64,000 nucleotides of DNA from Gymnothorax reevesii (lineage: Eukaryota; Chordata; Actinopteri; Anguilliformes; Muraenidae). The stretch covers positions 76,139,120 through 76,203,119 of the forward strand of contig CM056583.1 of NCBI GenBank assembly GCA_029721435.1. The letters are read 5' to 3'. Numbering within the stretch: the first letter of the stretch is position 1; each line of letters opens with the position of its first letter. The notes below the pieces were generated by a model that was not told the origin of the DNA, ran no database searches, and was given only the letters and a program-made list of their open reading frames with translations. Position numbers and translations under genes: made by a program. Below, in pieces: positions 34,555 through 45,799 of the stretch.

Positions 34555-35620
34555 CAGCCTTAGTCTCACACATCAGATGAGCAGGGATGGATCCCCCGCA
34601 GCTGACATGAATGATGCGGGCAAGACGTGACTTTAGTGCTTTTGGGCTACAAAGACTGAATTGACTAAGTATTGTAGCTTACCTGAGCACTGCCAATAAG
34701 TCACTAAGTTTTGAACGAAAACTGAGTGAAGATTTCTTTTCGATTTTGTTTGTACTCAGGATTCCACTGTGGAATTTTCGCTGACTGAACAAAGCTATGT
34801 ATGAATGATCATAATGAGTATTGGTACTCCTCCTTGTTCCATTTCTCTTAATGAAAACATATCAATGATTTTTACAACATCGGGATTCTTAGGTGTCACC
34901 GATGTTTTATATTTTAGACTTGTGCGTGTATATTTTTGTGCCACTCCGTAGGCACACAATTAATGTGCCATACACTATGAATCTTAGGGACTGAATAAGA
35001 TGGAATCCATGAACATAATCTTTATGTCCAGTGTTTTCACAAAATTGTTGCACTATTTGTAACCACTAAATCATCGGCAGATTGTTGGAAGGTATTTGAA
35101 GTTGTTTCAATGGTTACTGTGCAGCCTGTAGCTAAACCAAATCGTTTTGGTTTAAAAATGTGAAATTAATCCAGATAGCTTAATTCACTGTATATATTAT
35201 AATTCTTCTCCATGAGAAGGTGTAAACCAAGTATTTGATCGTAAATGTGAAACAGGGTAAATCACTATTTTATTTTGCGTTTACTCTTATTTCAACATTT
35301 TCTCTGCCAGTTCTAATCAAATGCAGAAGCCACATTATATTCATAAAGAATACTGTGAATGTGCTTTAAATGGCTTCACCTGAAGAATTTTGTAACAATT
35401 GTCCGTTCCCTCGATATACTTTTGTTACTTTTATGTGACTGCAGGATTTCATATCGTCTTCGTAAGAGGAGGGACATTCAATGACAGATATTCTGTTGAG
35501 TATTAATGTGTTGATGTTTGTACTTTTTCCCCAGCGATGGTCACTGCTTACATGCATGATAATTGCTCCTAGGAGAGGTTTAATTAAAGAAGTGTTAAAA
35601 TAAAGACTCATGGCGAAAAA
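34555..35620 (+). other. ptger4: PTGER4 3' UTR with polyadenylation signal
   Basis: After the TAG stop about 1.05 kb of unique-looking, AT-rich sequence runs to a canonical AATAAA at 35599-35604, followed by TG-rich sequence near 35625-35650. This is the best candidate 3' end. No repeat of the families seen elsewhere is recognised within it, which fits retained UTR sequence. The exact cleavage site is inferred. Confidence 0.55.
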
Positions 35621-35639
35621 ACAAGAATGCCTGTTTTAA

Positions 35640-36050
35640 GTTGACGAGCTGGAGGTCAGCTCTGCATATACATGTGTAGGCCACTCTTTGAATATATTGC
35701 TGTGGCGGTTATTATTTATTTATTTTAAGCAGTTACTCAACACATGGAAGGTTCCTGTAGTGCATCCGTATTTAAAGGTTGATTTCAAGTTGCACAACAA
35801 ACCAGTCACGCTGCAGGTCAAATTGAGGACATTCTGTGGGTAATTTTTCCTGGTTCATGCTAGGTCTTTAAGCTCCAGTGAACTGGAACCAAATGCCATA
35901 GCATAAAATTCAGCTCCACCAAAGTATGTGTTTTCTACATAATTGGGAAGGCCCCGCTTCTAACAGCAAGCACCCAGAGTGCCCCTATGCATTCTACACA
36001 CAGCATCACAATGCTCCTTTGCACGGAGGTCCTGACAAGATTTGCTTACG
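35640..36050. other. Intergenic DNA after PTGER4
   Basis: Nothing firmly recognised; the last part may belong to the Tc1 relic that follows. Confidence 0.35.
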
Positions 36051-36059
36051 TTCAGTGTA

Positions 36060-36205
36060 ATATAACTTCAATGGCCTGAACCTCATCAAACATCGATGGG
36101 ATCAAACCCCATTAACCTTTTCCCAACATGTTGTGGAAAGCCCTCCCAGAAGAGTGGAGGCTGCCATAGTGTATACTGGCTGTGCCCAATAGAAACACTG
36201 AACCA
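36060..36205 (+). pseudogene. Tc1-like transposase C-terminal relic
   Basis: CCTGAACCTCATCAAACATC, ATGTTGTGGAAAGCCCTCCC and GAAGAGTGGAGGCTGCCATA correspond to the end of a Tc1-type transposase (LNLIKH, then VVESPPRRVEAAI; family form LNPIEHLW and LVESMPRRVEAVI). The DDE core is not recognised. Confidence 0.6.
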
Positions 36206-36209
36206 ACAA

Positions 36210-37010
36210 TTTCCAGTAAGAAATAAAAGCAGTTCTCAATCATTCAGCTATCAGAATAATTTGCAAAATGTTCGTTGAATTTACTCGAATGTTGTGCTCT
36301 CTCACTCTAAATGCTGCGAGTCATCGCTGACAAATTTTCTGATGCGTAGTTCTGGAATCCATGTCCTCTCTGGGCCCTCGAGTCTCAGAAATAAGATTAT
36401 CTCTCCCTCCTGATTGGCTAATGTCTTTGGACCAATCAGGTAAGGGCTCAGCCAAGAAGCAGGCCTTTGTACTTGCCACTTAATGTGTTCTCAGTTTGCT
36501 TGTCGGATGTATGGTCCTTTGGTAGAAAGAGTTGTGGCAAGTCAAGATTTGATGCCATTTTGTTTCTATTGTGAAAAACTGAACACTCACGCAATGAAAA
36601 TAGCGGGATTTCTTGTCCTTTTCTCGGATTAATTTTTGGGGAAAAAACAATAATCCAACTGGCAATGGAATCAATACGCAGTGGAGGAAGAAATGGTCAG
36701 ACATGAGAGGAGAGAACACAAAAACTGATCGATGAGCAGGAGTGATATACTGCATTTCATTCTTATTTGAAAGCATTGTATTGCATTTCAGGCATTTTTC
36801 TAAAACATGATTTTCTCTGCAGTTCTTGGGTTGTTTTATGGTAATTTTTGGTCTGTCACAAAATCATTTGAGAAAAAAACAAAAAAAAAAAACTTGCAAC
36901 GAGTAAGGAATAGAATACTGACAACACTATGCAATTAAGGATCACAAAATGTGAGTAGTTAACAGGGAACAAATGAGGATCATATGAAAACTAACAGCCG
37001 GTTGTACATC
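36210..37010. other. Unassigned DNA
   Basis: One perfect 9-bp inverted repeat, CCTGATTGG (36409) and CCAATCAGG (36432), otherwise nothing recognised. Confidence 0.4.
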
Positions 37011-37018
37011 ATTATTTA

Positions 37019-37353
37019 ATGTTCTTGAGTAACTGTACTTTCCAATGGAGGTACCGCGCCTTGAAACTTGATGCCTGGTGGGTGCGTAGGTTCCAATAAA
37101 TAAATTGAGAACAAGCAAAGGGAACTCGCACACCTGTATGCCGATGCAATGCTGTTTTATTGCATAGAAGGGGGGAAAAAAAAAGAAGAAGAAAAGTGCT
37201 ACCCAAGTGAGGAGTGCAAATGTTTGCACTCCTCACTTGGGTAGCACTTTTCTTCTTCTTTTTTTTTTTTCCCCCTTCTATGCAATAAAACAGCATTGCA
37301 TCGGCATACAGGTGTGCGAGTTCCCTTTGCTTGTTCTCATGTTCTTGAGTAAC
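37019..37353. mobile_element. 305-bp insertion with a 232-bp near-perfect palindrome, flanked by a 15-bp direct repeat
   Basis: ATGTTCTTGAGTAAC occurs at 37019-37033 and again, identical, at 37339-37353. Between them lie 73 unpaired bases and then two arms, 37107-37220 and 37223-37338, that are reverse complements. The only differences noticed are in homopolymers (6 G + 9 A against 5 C + 12 T), with a 2-base centre. The right arm ends exactly at the second direct repeat. The direct repeats look like a target-site duplication of retrotransposition length. No coding potential is real here; open frames on both strands are a consequence of the symmetry. Confidence 0.75.
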
Positions 37354-37359
37354 CCCATC

Positions 37360-37880
37360 ACATTTTATAGATTGGTTAATTTAGGATTGAATTAGGAACT
37401 AACTTCTGGTAAACCTTTTGGTAACAAGCAGTTCTCGAGTAACTCCAAATCAAATGTATTAATTCGCAAATGAACAGTTAGAAAAGGACCATAATAAGGT
37501 ATTCACAATTCTTCGGAGGGGGTTGGGGGAGAGGGGAGGTGGGACGGGGGTGAATTTTTTTGCCATTTGTCAAATGCCACTCAGAAAAAATGGCTGAATC
37601 CACCTAAAACAGCAAAAAATATACCATCACTTGAACTCAATCATTAATGTTAAAATGGGATTGTACTGAATAACTTAATTCGTCATGTTCGCAAATGTGC
37701 TGAAATTGATCACTTGTGCAAAAAAATCATCATAATTTAACTGAATAATAACCTCCTATCAGATTAATAATTTACATGGTTTTCAAATGCGAAGCTTTTC
37801 AGTTTTTTACTTCTCTGGCCATTATTTTATGAAATAAGGAATAATCCATTACTTTCGTGGAGAGCAGCTGCTAGCCTGCC
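37360..37880. other. Unassigned DNA
   Basis: A G-rich stretch at 37516-37552; nothing else recognised. Confidence 0.4.
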
Positions 37881-37888
37881 ATAGAATA

Positions 37889-38597
37889 CAGTGGGCTCCA
37901 AAATTACTTGCATCCCTCACTGGCAATGCACAAACAATACAAAAATATAAAAAATATATAATTATAGAGAAACAGAAGAAATCAACTTGTGTGCAATACT
38001 TTGTTGCCTCGATCACCATCTCTCTCAGTATCCTGGGGGCAAAATGCAGTTGCGTCCTCTACCCTTAAAGTTTTCAGCAGCTCCAGATCTTTGGAATTTT
38101 TTTAGTAATTGCTCTGACAGTGCTCAGTGGCATACTCAATCATTCGTGAATCTCGTAGCCATTACCAGATTTATGAAGGTCTATGACCATCTGGCTCTTT
38201 TGAACTGACGGTGGTTTTGTTTTTATCACGGTGTTGGATGACAAAGGGATATTCAATGTGTGTTCCCTCATTTTTACACCCTAGTAAAACAGGAAGTGAT
38301 GTCATCACTCAATAGAGTTCCTTAACACTTAGATGAAACTCAAATAAGCAAAATTTAATACCTGGTTTAATTTTAAATTTTCAATACAATTTACAATAAT
38401 CTTTAAGGGTGTCATTATTTGTGAAACCTTGATTTGGTGGGAATTCATTTTTAATTAAATGAGTAAATGATTTTGGTTGGTTCAATTGGAACATTAATAT
38501 CGTACAGTATTTCTCATATGTTGATACTTACGGTTTCTCTATAAATATATATGTTTAAAGTATTGCTTGTGGGTGTTAGTAATTTTTGAGCCCACTG
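37889..38597. mobile_element. Tc1/mariner-type element, 709 bp, deletion derivative
   Basis: The left end CAGTGGGCTCCAAAATTACT is preceded by TA. The right end in complement is CAGTGGGCTCAAAAATTACT. The inverted repeats continue about 75 bases, both reaching TTATAGAGAAAC. The interior has no transposase reading frame I can recognise and is much shorter than an autonomous 1.2-1.7-kb element. The TA at the right side is changed to AA. Confidence 0.75.
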
Positions 38598-38599
38598 AA

Positions 38600-41500
38600 G
38601 TCCTCCACTAATGTTCAAGTGTATCCAGTAAGTACATCATGGCACTATGCTTGGTGTGGATGTCTTCCCACAATAGTGACTTTTGTCCTGACATAGCAAC
38701 TCTCAGTATAACAACAAAGCTGGGCTTCAATACCATCAAGTACATATACAATACATTGCATCGAATCAGAATCTGTACTTGCACAGACTGATCCTGACAT
38801 GGGCCCAAATAAACCAGGATATAACACAGTAACATAACAGGACATCTTTTCATTAAATTTTCAGTTCATTCTAATGATTAGCTATGGAAGCCGGCTGTGC
38901 TGTGGACACAACTTAGGCTTCTTAAAGTGATTAGGCATTTGGAATTAGGAAATTTCTTCCCAAGAGGTACACATCTGGATATGAGCAGATTTCCTCTCCA
39001 ACAAATGTTTATATTTTAAGTCCATCTGTCATTTCAGTTGCATCTGGCCTGTGGGGTTGTAGGCAATACGTTCAAGAAAAGCGCACTGGTGTTCAGCCTT
39101 CGCAAATTCATTGACTATACTCATATAATTTGAAAAGGTACACAACAGCAGAGTCAGTCAGAATTAGCATTTGTAGCGCTGTTAGAACATACTACAAACC
39201 TCGAGAGGTTTCTTTTCATGCTCTATATTTCACTTGTTCAAATTCAGAAATTATCTGTAGTCACACCGCTCAGGACAGTGATCCAATGAAGGGAACAGAA
39301 CATTTGTTTATATGACCTGAGGGGTGCAGACATCCAAAGGCAACACAGCGAGAGATCAGCTGAAATGGGTTTTATGTTCCAAATAACAGTAGGCAATCTG
39401 CACTGAAACTATTCTCTAAATTTTATCTCAAAATCGAGGCGTTTCAGCACAAATCCAAAAGGACACAAATTGTGTCACTGCCCTTATGCCAAAGCACGGA
39501 CACAAGTACACACCCCTGCACACACAGTGAATTCCATATTGGTTGAGACAAATTATTGCCAGTATTACACCACCTAGGATTCATTCAAGGTATTTTTTAT
39601 TAGAACCCAGCTAAACTAAGGTATAAAACAACAAACTTCTACACTTAACCAAAATTAATTTAGGAGCCAGATAGCTCATAGTTGTTTTAAGTCTGACATC
39701 AGAATTGCAAGAAAATTTGCTTAGAAAAATGCTGTGCATTGGATAAGGAATCATCAGCTTTAATAAATTTTTTAAACCTACTCTAATTACTCTATGGAAA
39801 AACAAAAAATTATAAAATTGCCCTGAATGAACAAGACCAGGAAAACCAGGTTAAGCCATGTCCTTATGCAGCAAAGTGGGAATGTGCGCGGCAGAACCCA
39901 CATACCTGTGATGTTAATGGTATTATTATTATTGAAAATATAAAACTTTTAGAACATCACAGCATTTCAACTGAGTATAAGAGTCAGTCAGTTACTCACT
40001 AGGAGGATAGAGGAATTATAGGCTTGCCCAGTTTGCAGAATATGGACTTTAAAATACTCCCATACAGCTATACATGATGTAATGCGATCAATTCTGTCCA
40101 CTCCTGATTAAGAAAAGTTTTAAGATGGCCTGTACTCCACCAAAGCACACTCCTAAACAAAAATATATGTAACATGGGACTCAGAATAGTCATACTAGGT
40201 GTCCAGTCACAGACATGAATCAAACAGATGTAGCTTGTGCCAATTTTAAACAATGTTTATTACATAAATTTGATTGCAATAATTTTACTTAAAAGCACAT
40301 TACAGTAACGCAACAGTATTTTAGCTAAAACTGAAAACCACTTTCATTGACCTCAAACTATCCCACCGTATAGCATGTTGCATCTATTCTCAGAATTCAT
40401 AGGCAATTAAGCATTTCCAGTTGTGACCTGATGGCAGACAATGCCACCCTCATTCAGCTTTTTAAAAATTCCATCTAGTCCTTACTATAGCCCGATCATC
40501 TCCAGTTTTGCAACAGTTATCAAACACACTGATGATCTTATCAAGTAAGAGTTCTAATAATAAACACATCATAATTATTTTTTATTGTATCACAGTGTGT
40601 TACAGATAATATGACTGTGTTTCACTCTTGCAGTTACATCCCTTTGCAAGAAACATACAGTTCAGTGCCAGTTCCTTGGCATTATTTTGCATTAATTGAT
40701 TTTAACAAACCCAGTTGGAGAGTCTACACTGAATGTGGACAACAGCTGAGTACGTATATAAGATATTTACTGGAGCAAAGTTCTACTTCACAGCATTCAA
40801 CAAAAAACAGCACAAATCACAAATGGTTGATGACCAAAATGGTTGAAGCTAGGATTGCTCTCCTGCTCCAGGCTCAGAATTACCAAATTTCCTCTTCAAA
40901 GCCTAACAAACCATTTTGAGCCCTCATGCTACAATCAGATTTGAGCGCACGCAGCACTAAAGTCTCTCCGTCCTTTCCCACAGACTAACTCATAAGCGCC
41001 AGTGGAGAGGGTCTATCATCTCTCACATAGAACATGTCCTACTAAGTCCCAGAAATGACTTTGAAAGAACTTTCTCCATCAATTGTTGGGAGAGTTCAGA
41101 ATTTTGATAATCTGCCCAGACCTGAAGCTTTGATGTATTCTCATTTTGTAACTCTAGCCATGGCCACAGACTTATTTGATAATTCAAATTGACAGATACA
41201 GACCGAAATGGACAATGCACCATCAAGGTGGTAAAATATTCCGATATATTAAATTACCAGAAATCCGATTCAGTTTTTTCAGAGCCAGATACATTTACGT
41301 TTAGTAATTCTATATGTCAATGTCTTCAATGAATTGAACAGTTAAACTTTCTCTCAGTTCATAAATGGGTTTATCTCACAGTTATTGTGCATTAAAATAT
41401 TCACCATCCTGGCCTAAATAACGTGCTTTTATTTTTTTTAAACACAAAAATTATTCTGAAATGAAGTTGACTCTGACTATCTGTAAAAATCATAGAAATT

Positions 41501-42100
41501 CACAGAGTGAATAACACAACCCTTGAGGAGGGGGTAGTAAGACATTTATAATATACATACAGACAAGTGACAAATTCATGGAAAATCAACACTAACAGTC
41601 TTAATAAAGTGTTCGGTCTCCACAAGCTGACAGATGAACTTCAACATGCCTTAGCATAGTTTAAACATGTAAATTTTACTGGAGGGATGGAGTACCCAGC
41701 CTCCGATAAATATTCCCTCATTTAGTGTTCTGATGATGGCAATGGAGAGTGTCGTATTTGACTTACCCAGAATCTTCCACATGAGTTCAGCTGGATGGAT
41801 CTGAGGCCTCATTTATAAAAAGTGCATACTATGAAAAAAGATGCACACATACGCAGCATTCCCCAGAGGATTTAAATAATTAAAAACTACCTTGATTTCT
41901 ACAAAATGTGAAATTACGGAATAGTCTTGCGAATGCCTGCTAGATTTTAAGCTGATTTTAACAGATTATGTAAAAATTGCGCAGTTTTGTATAGCCACGG
42001 CTCTCTTAATTAGGATAATTTTGACCTCTAATTTCAAACCTGCACAACATGTCAGAAGATATTGATGCACTTTTTTTTTGTGAAAATTTAAAAAAAGGTT
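38600..42100. other. Unassigned intergenic DNA between PTGER4 and TTC33
   Basis: 3.5 kb of AT-rich sequence without a recognised repeat or gene. The 102-codon open frame at 40.6-40.9 kb shows no family features. Confidence 0.45.
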
Positions 42101-42104
42101 CCTG

Positions 42105-42275
42105 ATGACAGAAGGCGGAGTCATACGCTAATAGACATTTTCATATTCATGAAACCATTCAGTGACCGCTGTTGAGCCGTGTGAAGTTTGGCCCACTGTC
42201 ATCTTGGAAGACATTAATCCCATCATGGTAGGAATGCTTCATCACTGGATCTAAAAGTGATCACCAAGAATGACT
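42105..42275 (-). pseudogene. Tc1-like transposase fragment
   Basis: On the - strand it reads GINVFQDDSGPNF, followed after a frameshift by TEWFHEYEN. This matches the FQDDNAP...VTEWFDEYEN region around the second catalytic Asp of a Tc1-like subfamily. Only this patch is recognisable. Confidence 0.55.
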
Positions 42276-42439
42276 CTGCATTGAGTAGCCCTTCCGCATT
42301 TAAGGGGACAAACCGGATCGAAACATTGTCTGTATTTAATAAAGTTCTTGTGGCATGGAGTGAGTGCGCAGGCTTCGCTTCTTTTTCTATTGACGGGTTC
42401 TACTTGGTTGCCTTGCACCTATGCGTGATGTGCTTATAA

Positions 42440-42870
42440 TTTAATTTCCTCTCGTAGGAAAATGAATAGAAGCATCTGCGTTTGCTCTGTTTGTCCGCAC
42501 ATTTATTCCGGATCTTTCCTTCAATTCGTCATCCGTCTGCATCTCTGCATAACTCAAGCTCAAATGGGCTGTTTAAAATGCAGCATCATTAACACCCATG
42601 CTGCTTTGAATAATTCATTCAATTTACCAAGGTTGTTCAAACAAAACAAAGCTAAGACGCATGCTTTGAGCACTGAAGATGCGTATATGAAATAAATATT
42701 GCATTTTTTTAATGTTAACTATGGAAGTGTGGCGTATTCTTGGAAGAAAAAACATGGACAATCGAACGAGGGAACACACTAATGGAAACACTGTACAGTC
42801 AACAAAGAAATGGCTGAACGTCCGAGTCCAGATATGAGGATATGGATATTTTTTTCCCCTGAAAAAGGCC
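42440..42870. other. Unassigned DNA beyond the TTC33 3' end
   Basis: No feature recognised. Confidence 0.35.
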
Positions 42871-42876
42871 AGGATA

Positions 42877-42884
42877 ATTTATTC
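42877..42884 (-). terminator. ttc33: Candidate TTC33 polyadenylation signal
   Basis: TTTATT on the + strand at 42878-42883 (AATAAA on the coding strand), 100 bases beyond the TTC33 stop. It is the nearest canonical signal seen, and would give a short 3' UTR. Longer UTRs are possible. Confidence 0.35.
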
Positions 42885-42982
42885 TAAAAGAAATACTGAA
42901 AAACCATGCCAAATGATTAAAAAAAAAAAACAACATCTACAGCCAAGACCATTAAATCCCACTGATGCACGCCAATGACACA

Positions 42983-43342
42983 TCACAGCCACCGTGCTTT
43001 AACAAACTGATCCTGGGGTGGCATCGCACCGTCCTCGTTTTCAACTGTTACCAGGGCGCCCTGAGAGTCTACGAGCATGGTGGTCTTCGTGATGCTTTCG
43101 TAGTGCTTCTGTCGCTCGGCCATGGCCTCGCAGGCCGCCACCACCTCGCTGCTCTCAAAGTCGTAGTCTGGAACGAGCTCTGGGGCGTTTTGCAGCTGCT
43201 GCTTTACCTGCTCTACTTTCACGGCTTTCGCTTGTGCCGTTCTGCTTTCGCTTTGCAGCTTCCGAGCCCAGGACAGGTCATCCTCCCATAGGGGGCGATC
43301 TGTCGGGCACAAGTGAATCGCCACCTGGAAGCTCCTCACTGC
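42983..43342 (-). CDS. ttc33: TTC33 (tetratricopeptide repeat protein 33), last coding exon
   Basis: Encodes the C-terminal 119 residues of TTC33 and a TGA stop (42985-42983). TTC33 is a small (262 aa in human) TPR protein whose molecular role is poorly known. The exon opens with AVRSFQVAIHLCP, the end of a TPR helix pair, then LWEDDLSWARKLQ, the acidic signature VPDYDFES, AACEAMAERQ, and a C-terminus ending DQFVKARWL. The human protein ends at the matching KAR, so two extra residues (WL) are present here. The acceptor reads TATTTTTCAG and ends at 43343; the intron is phase 0. An in-frame open stretch upstream to 43366 is intronic. Confidence 0.93.
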   Translation of the reverse strand, partial: AVRSFQVAIHLCPTDRPLWEDDLSWARKLQSESRTAQAKAVKVEQVKQQLQNAPELVPDYDFESSEVVAACEAMAERQKHYESITKTTMLVDSQGALVTVENEDGAMPPQDQFVKARWL

Positions 43343-44779
43343 CTGAAAAATAGGAGAAGGAGTCAATTAACTTTTTCCAACTTGTGTTTGCGATGGACAT
43401 AGTAAAGTCAACACCTGGGACACAGTCAACAACACTAACGTTAGCAAACATTATTGATAGCCGAATATACAGATTTCATTAGCAGTTAGTTAGTCTTGTT
43501 GGGAAACAGGATTTTTTGGGTATTGGCAATATGAGGTGAGCCAGACGGTTTGATCAATGGGTAATGAATGTGTATTAGGAGATAAAGAGAAGCCCTCAGA
43601 TCCGACAGGACATATCGCCTATTTGCGACTTCCAGCTGGGATCTCCGTTTGTCTTCAGTTCCGACAGGACAATATGCACTCGCACCTTTTAGTTGGAGGT
43701 TCCGTATGCCCACATATGGAGCTCACTTCCAGGGGTTGGGAATCTATTGAACCAACTAAGTTGAGTGGTCCAGGAGAGGCCCAATTGTAGAGTATAGCTT
43801 TTTTATCAATGTGTAAACCCTGGAACCAATCAGCAACAACTTCTGATAACATTAAAAGAAATCATATGCAAATGTCTGTACTTTAACATGTATAAAGTTT
43901 GTTTTAGAACTTTGCATCGCGCTGTTGTTCCCACAGCTGGCCGTGAAATAAACTTTTTCCTGCTTTTGCTTCGAACATCGGAGTCTGCTTCTTCATCGGG
44001 ACAACGTTCTTGGTTTTTTATTAATTCACCAACAGTCTATTGGACCATATTGAACAAACCTTGTTTGGCAACATGGTTGTTGAATCAAGCCCAAGTCACT
44101 TATAACGCCTTGGGACAAGCCGTTCTGAAAAAGCCGCTTGTGTACTACCATGTTGAGCGTTAGCCACTCAGCACCTCCTCGGAGCGTTAGCTTCTGTTGC
44201 CCAACATTACCTGCTGACAGTTCATTCAAAATGGTCCGTTTGGTAATGTAACAAAACATTAGGCTCATTATACACCCCTTGTAAAATCATAAAGCCATGT
44301 TTGGTTCAAATTTCTAATTTTATTTAATTCAAATATCAAGCAATAAAATATATGCACATCAGTTTGCAATGGTTTCAAAGTTGAGTCCAGTCATTGAGTG
44401 ATTCAGTCTTAAAAGGGTGAACTAAGTAAAAAGAAGTAAATGTTTTTTGACATGACAAACAACAGAAAATACCAGGATATAAAATAGCTGCATGAATTTA
44501 ACATTTCCTGAAAAGCAAAAAAAAAAAAAAGAAATATTGTCCAGTTGAAAATGGTCTAATTTTCCTTTGAAATGAAGGGTTGGCCAGGAATAATAGAGTA
44601 ATAAAAGCCAAACTGCATATAATTTAAATTTTGAGTTAAATAAAAGTCACTACTTTTATGATAAATCAATTAGACCACAGTCAATCTGATTTTAGTTAGT
44701 CCATGCACACTAATCAATGCTTTACTGATCAGTGAGACCAAGTATATGGAGTGTATAGGTTAAACCCGCAGGCTAAATT

Positions 44780-45755
44780 GTCATTTTATCCATTTAAGCA
44801 CATCACTTATTCTGACTTTTCCCAGCAGAATACTTCCCAGCACAAAACACTTCCTCCACCAGTATGTCTTTGTTCCACAGTGTATCCTGTTGTCATCTTT
44901 TCCCCAGTACAGCACTGCCTCACAGTCCATATCTGACACTCCTGTGCCCTTCAAAGGCACTTTTGATGGAAAAAAGGACTTAAAATGGGATGCTGACCAA
45001 TCTGTGATGGCTAAGCCCCACACATGGCAGGGTGTGAAGTACTGTGTGTTGTGACACATTCCTCCCTTAACCATCATTAACATTTTTTTGTCCAGCAGTT
45101 GCCCTTTAGTTGGTTTGGACCAGACAGGATAGCATTAATTTCACTCACGTGTCGATGAGCCCAAAATCCTGTGACTGGTTTGTGGTTTGTGAACCACTGT
45201 CGGTGCATGCTCTTTACTGCTGACCGGGAGCATCCCACAAGCGTGATCACTTCAGAGGCTCTCTGGCCAAATCGTGACGATTTCAGCTTTGTCAAAGTTG
45301 CTTAAGTCCCAAATCTCATGCTGTCAAATGACTGTTTGCTAACTGTCTATGCTGACCTTGATATACGCCGATGCTATGGGAAAGTTGCTGTCATTCTGCT
45401 GTCAAGTCTGAACAGTGTGGTCCACTTCCATTTTTATCTTTTGAATGTCCCTCCAAACCCCCCGCCCTGTAGATCATTCATTGGTTTTCCCTTCCATTTG
45501 TGATTTTTGTATCCATTCAGCTTTACTGTAAAGAACAGCCCACCTTGTTTCAGGATCAGTCACTGAGCCTCCATCTTTAGGGCCTCTTGCCATGCTGGTA
45601 CCAGACAAAGCCACTGACTTCAGCAGCTGGTTTTCATTTGTATTGTTCAACCCCTTGTTCACAATTCTACCCCTGCAATAAACTTAATAAAAGACCATTG
45701 GCTTTAATATCTCGGTTCAACAACAACAGTCATAATGTTTTGGCTCATATATGTA
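44780..45755 (-). pseudogene. Degenerate Tc1-like element in TTC33 intron
   Basis: On the - strand: an HTH-type segment SRFGQRASEVITLVGCSRSA (45.28-45.22 kb), then a DDE-region patch TGGGSVLCWEVFCWEK (about 44.87-44.82 kb; family form GGGSVMVWGVFSW). A TIR-like piece, GTCATAATGTTTTGGCT, lies at 45729-45745, matching a widely found fish Tc1 end. The other end was not found. Heavily mutated. Confidence 0.65.
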
Positions 45756-45799
45756 TGCGTTATTAGCAACTGGGATAAATAAAGCCACTCAAACATCAG

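Noticed and set aside
37012..37296. Matching open frames on both strands
   Set aside because: They result from the palindrome. Poly-Lys and poly-Leu/Phe come from the homopolymers.
40611..40919. 102-codon open frame between the two genes
   Set aside because: No domain, no splice-site support and no similarity to known proteins.
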